Positions 57,185-64,000 of a DNA stretch of 64,000 nt are shown in pieces. The translations under genes and the position numbers were made by a program. The DNA is from Candidatus Agathobaculum intestinipullorum (GTDB lineage: Bacteria; Bacillota; Clostridia; Oscillospirales; Butyricicoccaceae): positions 1-64,000 of the forward strand of contig DWZQ01000021.1 in NCBI GenBank assembly GCA_019117485.1. Direction: 5' to 3'. The notes under the pieces were generated by a model, which ran no database searches, had not been told where the DNA came from, and saw only the letters and a list, made by a program, of their open reading frames with translations. How positions within the stretch are numbered: the stretch's first letter is position 1; every line of letters begins with the position of its first letter.

Positions 57185-59260
57185 ATGAAACGACTTTTTG
57201 ACAACGTGATATCGGTTTTTGTCGTGGTCATCGTGTTGTTCCTACTGATCCCACTGCCGCCGTTCCTGCTGGACGTATTCTTTATCATCAACATCTCTCT
57301 GGCGCTGATCATTTTGTTGATCACCATGAATATCCATGAGCCGCTGGAGTTTTCGATTTTCCCATCCCTGTTGTTGATTACAACGCTGTTCCGCTTGGGT
57401 TTGAATGTATCGTCCACCCGTCTGATCCTCTCTGAGGGCGGACAGGCAGGTCAGGTCATTCAGGTGTTCGGTGAATTTGTTATTCAGGGCAACGTGGTCA
57501 TTGGTGTTATCATCTTCCTGATCATCGTTTTGATGCAGTTCATCGTTATCACCAAGGGCGCCGAGCGCGTGGCCGAGGTTGCTGCCCGCTTTACGCTCGA
57601 TTCGATGCCCGGCAAACAAATGGCGATCGACGCCGACCTGTCCTCTGGTCTGATAGATGAGCAGGAGGCTAAGCAGCGCCGCTATAAGATTCAGCGTGAA
57701 GCGGATTTCTACGGCGCCATGGACGGTGCTACCAAGATCGTCAAGGGCGACGCGATTATGTCGATCATTATCACGTCGATCAACTTTATCGCAGGTTCAA
57801 TCATTGGCATTGTGCAGTCGGGTATGGAGCTGAGTGAGGTGCTCAGCGTTTACTCGATTGCCACCATCGGTGACGGTCTGGTTTCCCAGCTACCGGCACT
57901 GATGATTTCAACGGCAACGGGCATGATTGTTACCCGTGCGGTATCCGAGGACAGCCTGAACAAGGATGTTATCAAGCAGTTCTTGGCGCAGCCGCAGTCG
58001 TTGATGATTGCCGCAGTGATTCTAGGTGTGTTTGCGATTCTGCCGGGCACCCCGCATATCCAGCTGATTTTGATTGCCGCGGCGCTGTTTTTCACCAGCC
58101 GTCGAGTTACAGCGAACATGCTGGCATTGCAGCGTGAAAAGGAAGCCCTGCCGGCCGCACAGGAGCAGGCCAAAAAGCAGGCCGAAGCGCAGCAGACCGA
58201 AATGGAATACTACAAGGATGTTAACAACATCTATTCTCTGATTAACGTAGAGCCAATCGAAATGGAATTTGGTTACAGCCTGATTCCGTTGGTGGACGAG
58301 TCCCGTGGCGGCAAGCTGATCAGCCGTATCGTTATTTTCCGTCGACAGTATGCGCAGGAGATGGGCTTTGTCGTGCCTTCGATTCGTTTGCGCGACGCGT
58401 CTATGCTGGGCACAAACCAGTATGTGATCAAGATCAAGGGCGAAGAGGTCGCGCGCGGCGAGATCCTGCTCGACTATTATTTGGCGCTTGAACCAGCCAA
58501 TCCCGCTGGAGAGATCGAAGGTATTGAGACGATCGAACCGGCATACGGTATCCCGTCCCGTTGGATTCTGCCGGAGAACAAGGAAATGGCGGAAATCTAT
58601 GGTTATACTGTCATCGACCCGCTTTCGGTTATGCTCACGCACCTGTCCGAAACGGTGAAAAAGCATACCTATGAATTGCTCAACCGTGCGGAGACCATCC
58701 AACTGGTCGAAAACCTCAAGCGCACTGCACCGCAGCTGGTAGAGGAAGCATTCCCCAATGTGGTGTCGTATGCCATGCTGGAGAAAATCCTGTGTAACCT
58801 GCTCAAAGAGGGCATTCCGATCAAGGATATGGGCACGATCGTCGAAACCACGGTGGATGCGCTGGCGATCACGCGTGACGTTGATCTGATTACGGAAAGC
58901 GTGCGTGCGCAGCTGAAGCGCACGATCACACACCGCTTCTGCGAGGACGGCCGCCTGAGCGTGATTACGCTGGACGCCGAGGTAGAGAAGAAGATCGTTG
59001 CAAGCCTGACCAAGAACGACCAAGGCGTGTATCTGGCGCTGGGGCCTGAACTGATGCAGCGTCTGTTGGGTCAGCTTAACGAACATCTGAAGAAATTTTC
59101 CGAGCTGTCGCAAAAGCCAATTTTGCTGACCAGCCATATCATCCGTATTTATCTCAGCCGGTTGCTGGATCAATTCTATCCGGAACTGATCGTACTTTCG
59201 TTTAACGAGGTGATCACAAGCGTACAGATCCAGGCGCTGGGCAATATCACACTGTCGTAA
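57185..59260 (+). CDS. flhA: Flagellar export protein FlhA
   Basis: FlhA is the large export-gate component that docks chaperone-subunit complexes. The 691-residue protein has eight membrane segments (about 8-320) with the FHIPEP-type region (LEFSIFPSLLLITTLFRLGL; KGAERVAEVAARFTLDSMPG; GDAIMSIIITSINFIAGS). A cytoplasmic C-terminal domain spans about 350-691. It is followed by the sigma factor with no flhF or flhG in between. Confidence 0.97.
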   Translation: MKRLFDNVISVFVVVIVLFLLIPLPPFLLDVFFIINISLALIILLITMNIHEPLEFSIFPSLLLITTLFRLGLNVSSTRLILSEGGQAGQVIQVFGEFVIQGNVVIGVIIFLIIVLMQFIVITKGAERVAEVAARFTLDSMPGKQMAIDADLSSGLIDEQEAKQRRYKIQREADFYGAMDGATKIVKGDAIMSIIITSINFIAGSIIGIVQSGMELSEVLSVYSIATIGDGLVSQLPALMISTATGMIVTRAVSEDSLNKDVIKQFLAQPQSLMIAAVILGVFAILPGTPHIQLILIAAALFFTSRRVTANMLALQREKEALPAAQEQAKKQAEAQQTEMEYYKDVNNIYSLINVEPIEMEFGYSLIPLVDESRGGKLISRIVIFRRQYAQEMGFVVPSIRLRDASMLGTNQYVIKIKGEEVARGEILLDYYLALEPANPAGEIEGIETIEPAYGIPSRWILPENKEMAEIYGYTVIDPLSVMLTHLSETVKKHTYELLNRAETIQLVENLKRTAPQLVEEAFPNVVSYAMLEKILCNLLKEGIPIKDMGTIVETTVDALAITRDVDLITESVRAQLKRTITHRFCEDGRLSVITLDAEVEKKIVASLTKNDQGVYLALGPELMQRLLGQLNEHLKKFSELSQKPILLTSHIIRIYLSRLLDQFYPELIVLSFNEVITSVQIQALGNITLS

Positions 59261-59283
59261 GGCTTATATGAGGGGGGAACGCC

Positions 59284-60066
59284 TTGGCATCGCAAAAAGA
59301 ATGGGAGGAGATGCCCAATGAGGCGCTCCTCGAAGAATACAAACAGACAGGCGATCCGGAACTGAAAAAAGTGCTGGTGATGCGCTATGTCTATCTTGTA
59401 AAAAATATTGCGTTAAAATTACGCGGAGTTTATTTGAGTTTTGCGCAAGTTGATGATATGATAAATGAGGGCATCATCCTGCTTATGGGCGCGCTGGATA
59501 AATTTGACCTGAGCCAGAACGTCAAGTTTGAGACCTTTGTCTCCAAACGGCTGCGCGGCATGATCATTGATCTGGCACGCAGACAGGATTGGCTGCCGCG
59601 TTCGGTACGCAAGCGCATGCGCGAGATTGATACAGCGACCAACGAGTTATTTACCAAGTTGGGCCGCTCGCCAACCGATAAGGAAATCGCGGCCAGTTTG
59701 GGGCTGACGGAAACGCGTTATCAGGAAGAGCTGGCGAAAACGGCGCTGTGTAATGTGATGTCGCTCGATATGCTGCTGGATGAACGGGATTCCGACCTGC
59801 CGGCGAAGCATTTGCCGCAAACCGATGCCGATGCCCAGCCGGAGGAACATTTCCAGAAGAAAGAAATGTATGAGGTGCTGAAAACCAGCATCAGCGAGCT
59901 GCGTGAAAACGAGCAGTTGGTGTTGTCATTATATTATCAGAAAGCCTACCAGATGAAGGAGATCGCGCAGGTGCTCGGCGTGAGTGAGCCGCGGGTTTCG
60001 CAGATTCATTCCAATGCCATCCGCAAGCTGCGGATCTCCATGCAGAAATACATTTGTGGTACATAA
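59284..60066 (+). CDS. fliA: Flagellar sigma factor FliA/SigD (sigma-28)
   Basis: This alternative sigma factor drives late motility genes. The 260-residue protein has region 2 (LRGVYLSFAQVDDMINEGII; KFDLSQNVKFETFVSKRLRG; DLARRQDWLPRSVRKRMREI), region 3, and region 4 helix-turn-helix (YQMKEIAQVLGVSEPRVSQI, about 223-242). A TTG start at 59284 follows GAGGGGGG. It is a candidate reader of the TTAT-15-GACGATA promoters before the MCP and SLH genes. No flgM anti-sigma is visible in the window. Confidence 0.95.
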   Translation: MASQKEWEEMPNEALLEEYKQTGDPELKKVLVMRYVYLVKNIALKLRGVYLSFAQVDDMINEGIILLMGALDKFDLSQNVKFETFVSKRLRGMIIDLARRQDWLPRSVRKRMREIDTATNELFTKLGRSPTDKEIAASLGLTETRYQEELAKTALCNVMSLDMLLDERDSDLPAKHLPQTDADAQPEEHFQKKEMYEVLKTSISELRENEQLVLSLYYQKAYQMKEIAQVLGVSEPRVSQIHSNAIRKLRISMQKYICGT

Positions 60067-60084
60067 GGCTGAGGGGAGTGCAAT

Positions 60085-60840
60085 ATGTTTAAAGGGTTTT
60101 ATGATTTGAGTTCCGCTATGCTGACACAGACCAGAAATCTGGATGTGGTTGGCAACAACATGAGCAACACGGCGACTACCGGCTACAAGGCCGACCGGTA
60201 TGCGGACACAACGTTTGACGAAGTGATGCGCAGCCGGATCGGCAACAAGGAAAAGCAGCCGCAGGAGCTTGGCACGACCACCAGCTATATCACGGCGCTC
60301 GATGAGGTTTATACCGACCATTCGCAGGGCGCGCTTCAGTCGACTGGCCTGCCGCTGGATTTCGGTCTGGAGGGCGATGGCTACTTTGCCATACAGGCCG
60401 AGGGCGGGCGTCTTTACACCCGAAACGGTTCGTTTATGTTGGACGATCAAGGCTACCTGTCCTTAGCTGGGCAGGGGCGTGTGCTGGGACGTAATGGTCA
60501 GGCGATTTATCTGGGTACGGATAAGATCACCGCATCGACGGATGGCACTATCTATACCGAAGACGGTCAGATGCTTGGCCAGCTTGGCCTTTTCACCTTT
60601 GCTGACCCGGCGCAGGATTTGCAGAAGGCGGATGAGGGCATGTTCACGGCGGCCGGGCAGCCGCAGCTGTCGGACAATACCGTGGTTCATCATGAAATGA
60701 TCGAACGCGCCAACACGGATCTGGTGCAGCAGATGACTGAACTGATCACCTGCCAGCGGGCGTTGCAAAGCGCATCGCAGTTGAGCAAAATGTACGATCA
60801 GCTGATGAGCAAAACCGCGACCGAGATCGGCCGTGTATAA
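60085..60840 (+). CDS. flgF: Flagellar rod protein FlgF/FlhO-type
   Basis: This rod subunit has 251 residues. The N-terminal signature is LDVVGNNMSNTATTGYKADR (about 19-38), and DFGLEGDGYFAIQAEGGRLY is followed by TRNGSFMLDDQGYLSLAGQG (about 92-131), the conserved hook/rod beta core. The C-terminus MTELITCQRALQSASQLSKM is the helical partner. It and the next gene are paralogues. Which is the proximal and which the distal rod is uncertain, as in the FlhO/FlhP pair of Bacillus. Confidence 0.88.
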   Translation: MFKGFYDLSSAMLTQTRNLDVVGNNMSNTATTGYKADRYADTTFDEVMRSRIGNKEKQPQELGTTTSYITALDEVYTDHSQGALQSTGLPLDFGLEGDGYFAIQAEGGRLYTRNGSFMLDDQGYLSLAGQGRVLGRNGQAIYLGTDKITASTDGTIYTEDGQMLGQLGLFTFADPAQDLQKADEGMFTAAGQPQLSDNTVVHHEMIERANTDLVQQMTELITCQRALQSASQLSKMYDQLMSKTATEIGRV

Positions 60841-60864
60841 ACCGGTGGAAAGGAGTACACCCCA

Positions 60865-61584
60865 GTGAACCAATCCTTTTATGCTGCCGCGGTAGCGGCA
60901 TCACAGCAGCAGCAGCGAATGAATGTAACGGCGAACAATCTGGCAAACGTCAACACAGCGGGCTTTAAGGCGGAACAGGCCAACTTTTCCGACTTGCTGT
61001 ACCGCAATTGGACTGGGCCGGATGACGTCCAGTTGCCGCGCGGTTCGGGCAGCCGCATGATCCAGACCACGACCGATTTTGCCCAAGGCGCTCTGATGCA
61101 AAAAAATGAAGGGCAGAATTACGCAATCAGCGGCGACGGATTTTTTGCCCTGCGCAATCCCGAGACTGGCGAGGTAAGCTACACCCGGTCGGGCAATTTC
61201 CACTGGGGCAGCGTGCAGCAGCAGGATGGCACGGTGTTTTACCTGTGCGATCCGGATGGCTACTATGTACTCAATCAGGCGGGGCAGCCGATTCCGCTGG
61301 GTGAGGACAGCGAAGCTGACTATCCGGTGGGTGTGTTTGATTTCGCCAATACCGACGGCATGTTGCATCTGGGCAGCAACCGCTTTGCACCGGTGGCAAA
61401 GAACGGCGCGGTGATGGAGGGTACCGGCACGGTGATTCACGGGATGCTGGAGGCTTCCAACGCGGATGTCGGTACGGAGTTTGCCAAGGTGATCGAGGCG
61501 CAGCGTTCGTATTCGTATGCGCTGAAGATGGTTCAGACACAGGACGAAATCGAATCGACCATCAATGGTCTGCGGAATGGATAA
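60865..61584 (+). CDS. flgG: Flagellar rod protein FlgG/FlhP-type
   Basis: This second rod subunit of 239 residues has the N-terminal motif MNVTANNLANVNTAGFKAEQ (about 15-34), ISGDGFFALRNPETGEVSYT with RSGNFHW (about 90-115), and the C-terminal VIEAQRSYSYALKMVQTQDE. GTG 60865 is preceded by GAAAGGAG. It resembles the gene before it in layout and probably forms the distal rod. cheC follows after 14 bp. Confidence 0.88.
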   Translation: MNQSFYAAAVAASQQQQRMNVTANNLANVNTAGFKAEQANFSDLLYRNWTGPDDVQLPRGSGSRMIQTTTDFAQGALMQKNEGQNYAISGDGFFALRNPETGEVSYTRSGNFHWGSVQQQDGTVFYLCDPDGYYVLNQAGQPIPLGEDSEADYPVGVFDFANTDGMLHLGSNRFAPVAKNGAVMEGTGTVIHGMLEASNADVGTEFAKVIEAQRSYSYALKMVQTQDEIESTINGLRNG

Positions 61585-61598
61585 AGGAAGTGTAATCT

Positions 61599-62222
61599 TT
61601 GGATTTGCGAAAATATGAGGACATGAACTCCTTACAGATCGACGCACTGCGTGAAATTGGCAGTATCGGCACGGGCAACGCGGCTACCGCGCTGTCCAGC
61701 ATGCTGGGCATGGAAGTGCGTATTCCGCTGCCTGAGGTGCAGATTCTGGAGTTTAATGCAGCGGTGGAAAAGCTGGGCGGCTTTGAAACGATTTCCGCAG
61801 GTATTATTTCTGATCTGCGCGGCGAGATCAACGGTCTGATGCTGGCGTTGTTCCAGCTTGATGCGATCAATCTGCTACTGGGCAAGATGATGGGCAAAAA
61901 GATCAACGATTACGATGAATTGACCGAGATCGAAAATTCGGCAATTATTGAAATTGGCAATATCCTGATTTCTTCGTTCATCAATGCGCTTTCCGGTTTG
62001 TCCGGCGTGCGGATCACGCCGTCTGTGCCGCAGATCTCCATTGATATGCAGGGTGCGATCATTACGGTGCCGATGGCGGCTTATGGTAGCCAGTCGGATT
62101 ATATCATGCTGATCGGCGGCAGCTTCTTGGTGGAGCACAAGGAAGTGCCGTGCAGGCTATTGCTTGCGCCGGATATGCGATCCCTGAATTATCTGTTACA
62201 CAGATTGGGGATATTGGAATGA
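61599..62222 (+). CDS. cheC: CheY-P phosphatase CheC
   Basis: CheC dephosphorylates CheY-P and is regulated by CheD. The 207-residue protein has two active-site repeats: LQIDALREIGSIGTGNAATA and IENSAIIEIGNILISSFINA, each keeping the E and N residues. It is longer than many CheC proteins only at the ends. The start is TTG 61599 after GGAAG. It overlaps cheD by four bases, matching the physical CheC-CheD interaction known in Bacillus and Thermotoga. Confidence 0.94.
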   Translation: MDLRKYEDMNSLQIDALREIGSIGTGNAATALSSMLGMEVRIPLPEVQILEFNAAVEKLGGFETISAGIISDLRGEINGLMLALFQLDAINLLLGKMMGKKINDYDELTEIENSAIIEIGNILISSFINALSGLSGVRITPSVPQISIDMQGAIITVPMAAYGSQSDYIMLIGGSFLVEHKEVPCRLLLAPDMRSLNYLLHRLGILE

Positions 62223-62698
62223 ACAAACTGACGATTGGCATTGCAGATATGAAAATGGCAAAAGGGGAAGGGGTACTGATTACCTATGCATTGGGCTCCT
62301 GCATCGGTGTTTGCCTGTATGATCCCTTCATCCGTTTGGGTGCTTTGGTTCATATCATGCTGCCGCTTAACATGGAGACGAACCGGACGTCGCCGCTGAA
62401 ATATGCAGATACCGGCATCCGGCTGACTTTAAGCAAAATGGAGCAGATGGGCGCAAAGCGCGCACGCATTGTCGCAAAGATTGCGGGCGGTGCGAAAATG
62501 TTTGATGTAGCAGGGAACGGCAGCCTGGGCAACATCGGCCAGCGCAATATCGAAAGCGTGCATCATGTGCTGCAGCAGGAACGTATTCGCCTGCTGAAGG
62601 AGGACGTGGGCGGCTCTACCGCGCGTACATTGCTGTTCGACGTCGCCACTGGAGAAGGCTGCATTAAGATATATGGCAAAGCGGAACGCTTTTTGTGA
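62219..62698 (+). CDS. cheD: Chemoreceptor glutamine deamidase CheD
   Basis: CheD deamidates receptor glutamines and binds CheC. The 159-residue protein has the catalytic Cys in TYALGSCIGVCLYDP (about 28), the His in GALVHIMLP (about 45), and the AKIAGGAKMFDVAGNGSLGN loop (about 82-101). It starts at ATG 62219 within the cheC stop. Confidence 0.95.
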   Translation: MNKLTIGIADMKMAKGEGVLITYALGSCIGVCLYDPFIRLGALVHIMLPLNMETNRTSPLKYADTGIRLTLSKMEQMGAKRARIVAKIAGGAKMFDVAGNGSLGNIGQRNIESVHHVLQQERIRLLKEDVGGSTARTLLFDVATGEGCIKIYGKAERFL

Positions 62699-62724
62699 TA
62701 GCGAGTGAAGAAGGAGTGAATATC

Positions 62725-63660
62725 ATGCAAGATAACGAACGCGGAAAGATCTTGCTCGAATCGGGTACCAATGAGATCGAGATCATGCAGTTTACCATCG
62801 ACGATAACCTGTATGGCATCAATGTGGCAAAGGTCAGAGAAATTATGATGAGCGCGCCGGTAAAGTCGATGCCGCACGCGCACCCGGCTGTCGAGGGTAT
62901 TTTCAAGCCGCGCGACACGGTGCTGACCGTGGTCGACCTGCCGTTCTATCTGACGGGTAAGAAGTCCGAGCCGGATCCGAAGCAGCTGTTTATCGTCACG
63001 AATTTTAACAAGATGTACATAGCCTTCCGTGTACACACGGTAGTCGGCATCAGCCGTATCTCGTGGACAGCTATCCAGAAGCCGGATAAGACGATTTCCG
63101 GCGGGGAAGAAGGTGTGGCAACCGGCATCGCGCAGTGCGACGACCAGCTTGTTACCGTGCTGGATTTTGAGAAGATCGTCGCGGAGATCGCGCCGGAGAC
63201 TACCATCCAGATGCGGGAAATTGAAAAGATGGGCAACCGTATCAGCCACGACTGCCCTGTTCTGGTTGCTGAGGACTCCATCCTGCTTTCTCGTATGATT
63301 CAGGAAGCCTTGCAAAAAGCAGGCTTTACCAACCTGACGATGTTTGCGAACGGGCAGGAGCTGTGGGATTACCTCCATCCGCTGGCCAGCTATCCCGAAG
63401 TGCTGCCGCAGAAGGCGGCTATGGTCATCACGGATATCGAGATGCCAAGCATGGATGGGCATCGTTTGACCAAGCTGATCAAGTCCGATAAGGTACTTAA
63501 GAAAATTCCGGTTATTATCTTCTCTTCGTTGGTTACGGAGGAAATGCGCATCAAGGGTAAGCAGCTTGGTGCCGATGAACAGCTGTCCAAACCGGAGATT
63601 GGCCATCTGGTAGATGTGATGGATGGCCTGCTGGCACGTCAGGGAAACGGAGCGAACTAA
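62725..63660 (+). CDS. cheV: Chemotaxis coupling protein CheV
   Basis: CheV is a CheW-like adaptor with a receiver domain that tunes the receptor array. The 311-residue protein has a CheW domain (about 15-160, IMQFTIDDNLYGINVAKVRE and GVATGIAQCDDQLVTVLDFE) and a receiver domain (about 182-305, VLVAEDSILLSRM, phospho-Asp in AAMVITDIEMPSMDG). AAGGAG precedes ATG 62725. The cheA and cheW partners are not in the window. Confidence 0.95.
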   Translation: MQDNERGKILLESGTNEIEIMQFTIDDNLYGINVAKVREIMMSAPVKSMPHAHPAVEGIFKPRDTVLTVVDLPFYLTGKKSEPDPKQLFIVTNFNKMYIAFRVHTVVGISRISWTAIQKPDKTISGGEEGVATGIAQCDDQLVTVLDFEKIVAEIAPETTIQMREIEKMGNRISHDCPVLVAEDSILLSRMIQEALQKAGFTNLTMFANGQELWDYLHPLASYPEVLPQKAAMVITDIEMPSMDGHRLTKLIKSDKVLKKIPVIIFSSLVTEEMRIKGKQLGADEQLSKPEIGHLVDVMDGLLARQGNGAN

Positions 63661-63664
63661 ACAC

Positions 63665-63674
63665 GGGGGGGGGG
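63665..63674 (+). repeat. Ten-G homopolymer in the ribosome-binding region of the last gene
   Basis: A run of ten G residues, followed by CGGCAATC and then ATG 63683, takes the place of a normal Shine-Dalgarno. Such runs are prone to slippage and could alter translation, though a sequencing length error is also possible. Confidence 0.7.
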
Positions 63675-63682
63675 CGGCAATC

Positions 63683-64000
63683 ATGGAAAGAAGTAGATAT
63701 ATCGTAAGACAGGCAATCAAGGATGCGGATAACCATATCCTTGGTTACGAGATCAAATATTCCGGCAGTGAAGCCTATGGTGGAGAGAGCGGCAACGATG
63801 TTTCGGCAGCAGAAACAATCTATAATTTTCTGATGCAGAATTCGGAAAAGGCGCTCCGTGATTCCAGAACGTTTATGACGTTTACCAGCTCCCTGTTAGC
63901 GAAAAGAACGCCGCATTTGTTTAAAAATAAGGATCTGGTTATCCAGATCGATGACAGCGTTATCATCCATCCGTTTGCGATGCATCTGGTGCAGCAGTAT
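63683..64000 (+). CDS. EAL/HDOD-type (YuxH-like) signalling protein, 3' end outside window
   Basis: Only 106 residues are visible. The start MERSRYIVRQAIKDADNHIL and GYEIKYSGSEAYG resembles the opening of YuxH-like proteins, which join a degenerate EAL domain to an HDOD domain (RQPI, D, GYEL pattern). The motif here reads RQAI rather than RQPI. ETIYNFLM and the FMTFTSSLLAKRTPHLFKNK segment fit the start of that fold. Whether it binds or cleaves cyclic-di-GMP cannot be judged from this part. It follows cheV by 22 bp and probably belongs to the same operon. Confidence 0.6.
   Translation, partial: MERSRYIVRQAIKDADNHILGYEIKYSGSEAYGGESGNDVSAAETIYNFLMQNSEKALRDSRTFMTFTSSLLAKRTPHLFKNKDLVIQIDDSVIIHPFAMHLVQQY

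Overview
The window looks like chromosomal DNA of a motile, low-GC-phylum (Firmicutes/Clostridia) bacterium with an elevated G+C content. I would place it near the Oscillospirales (Butyricicoccus/Agathobaculum-like), but that is inference. Supporting signs are AddAB instead of RecBCD, the dgt-like/dnaG/rpoD block, LuxS, a lipobox lipoprotein, and a Gram-positive flagellar gene order with FliY, CheC, CheD and CheV and no P- or L-ring genes (flgH, flgI).

Region 1 (1-3350) is a mobile-element graveyard. It holds an IS256-family transposase, a KAP-type P-loop NTPase gene cut by that insertion and carrying an in-frame amber codon, and a truncated prophage terminase whose N-terminus looks like a fused small subunit. 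Region 2 (3370-8400) is a beta-glucoside uptake module on the minus strand: RpiR-type regulator, GH1 6-phospho-beta-glucosidase and PTS EIIBCA. Just upstream lies a wrecked LicT/BglG antiterminator. Region 3 (7880-9585) holds remnants of three insertion-sequence families (IS30-like, IS5-like, IS256-like).

Region 4 (9665-13440, minus strand) carries a GNAT acetyltransferase, upp, tsaB, tsaE and tcdA (t6A/ct6A tRNA modification), then tRNA-Gly and tRNA-Phe separated by a highly structured spacer. Region 5 (13570-32810, plus strand) is housekeeping: addB-addA, guaB, a ClC channel, a HAD phosphatase, MATE-luxS, rpmE, hflX, a YigZ-family protein, a dGTPase-like protein, dnaG and rpoD. A minus-strand lipoprotein gene follows.

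Region 6 (34300-64000, plus strand) is motility and chemotaxis: an MCP, a secreted SLH-domain protein, then about 24.6 kb of colinear genes: flgB flgC fliE fliF fliG fliH fliI fliJ fliK flgD, a flagellar-operon protein, flgE flbD motA motB fliM fliY cheY fliO fliP fliQ fliR flhB flhA, fliA (sigma-28), two flgF/flgG-type rod genes, cheC cheD cheV and the start of an EAL/HDOD-like gene. The structural and export genes appear to run from one housekeeping promoter before flgB. The MCP and SLH genes share a sigma-28-like promoter pattern, consistent with late-class control by the sigma factor encoded in the operon. fliL, flhF, flhG, cheA, cheW, cheB and cheR are absent here.

I found no CRISPR array, rRNA or intact new defence system. 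The most unusual points are the two internal copies of a CheY-binding-like motif in FliY, the shared sigma-28-like promoter pair, a ten-G tract in the ribosome-binding region of the last gene, the structured spacer and tRNA-Phe duplication between the tRNAs, and the doubly inactivated KAP NTPase.
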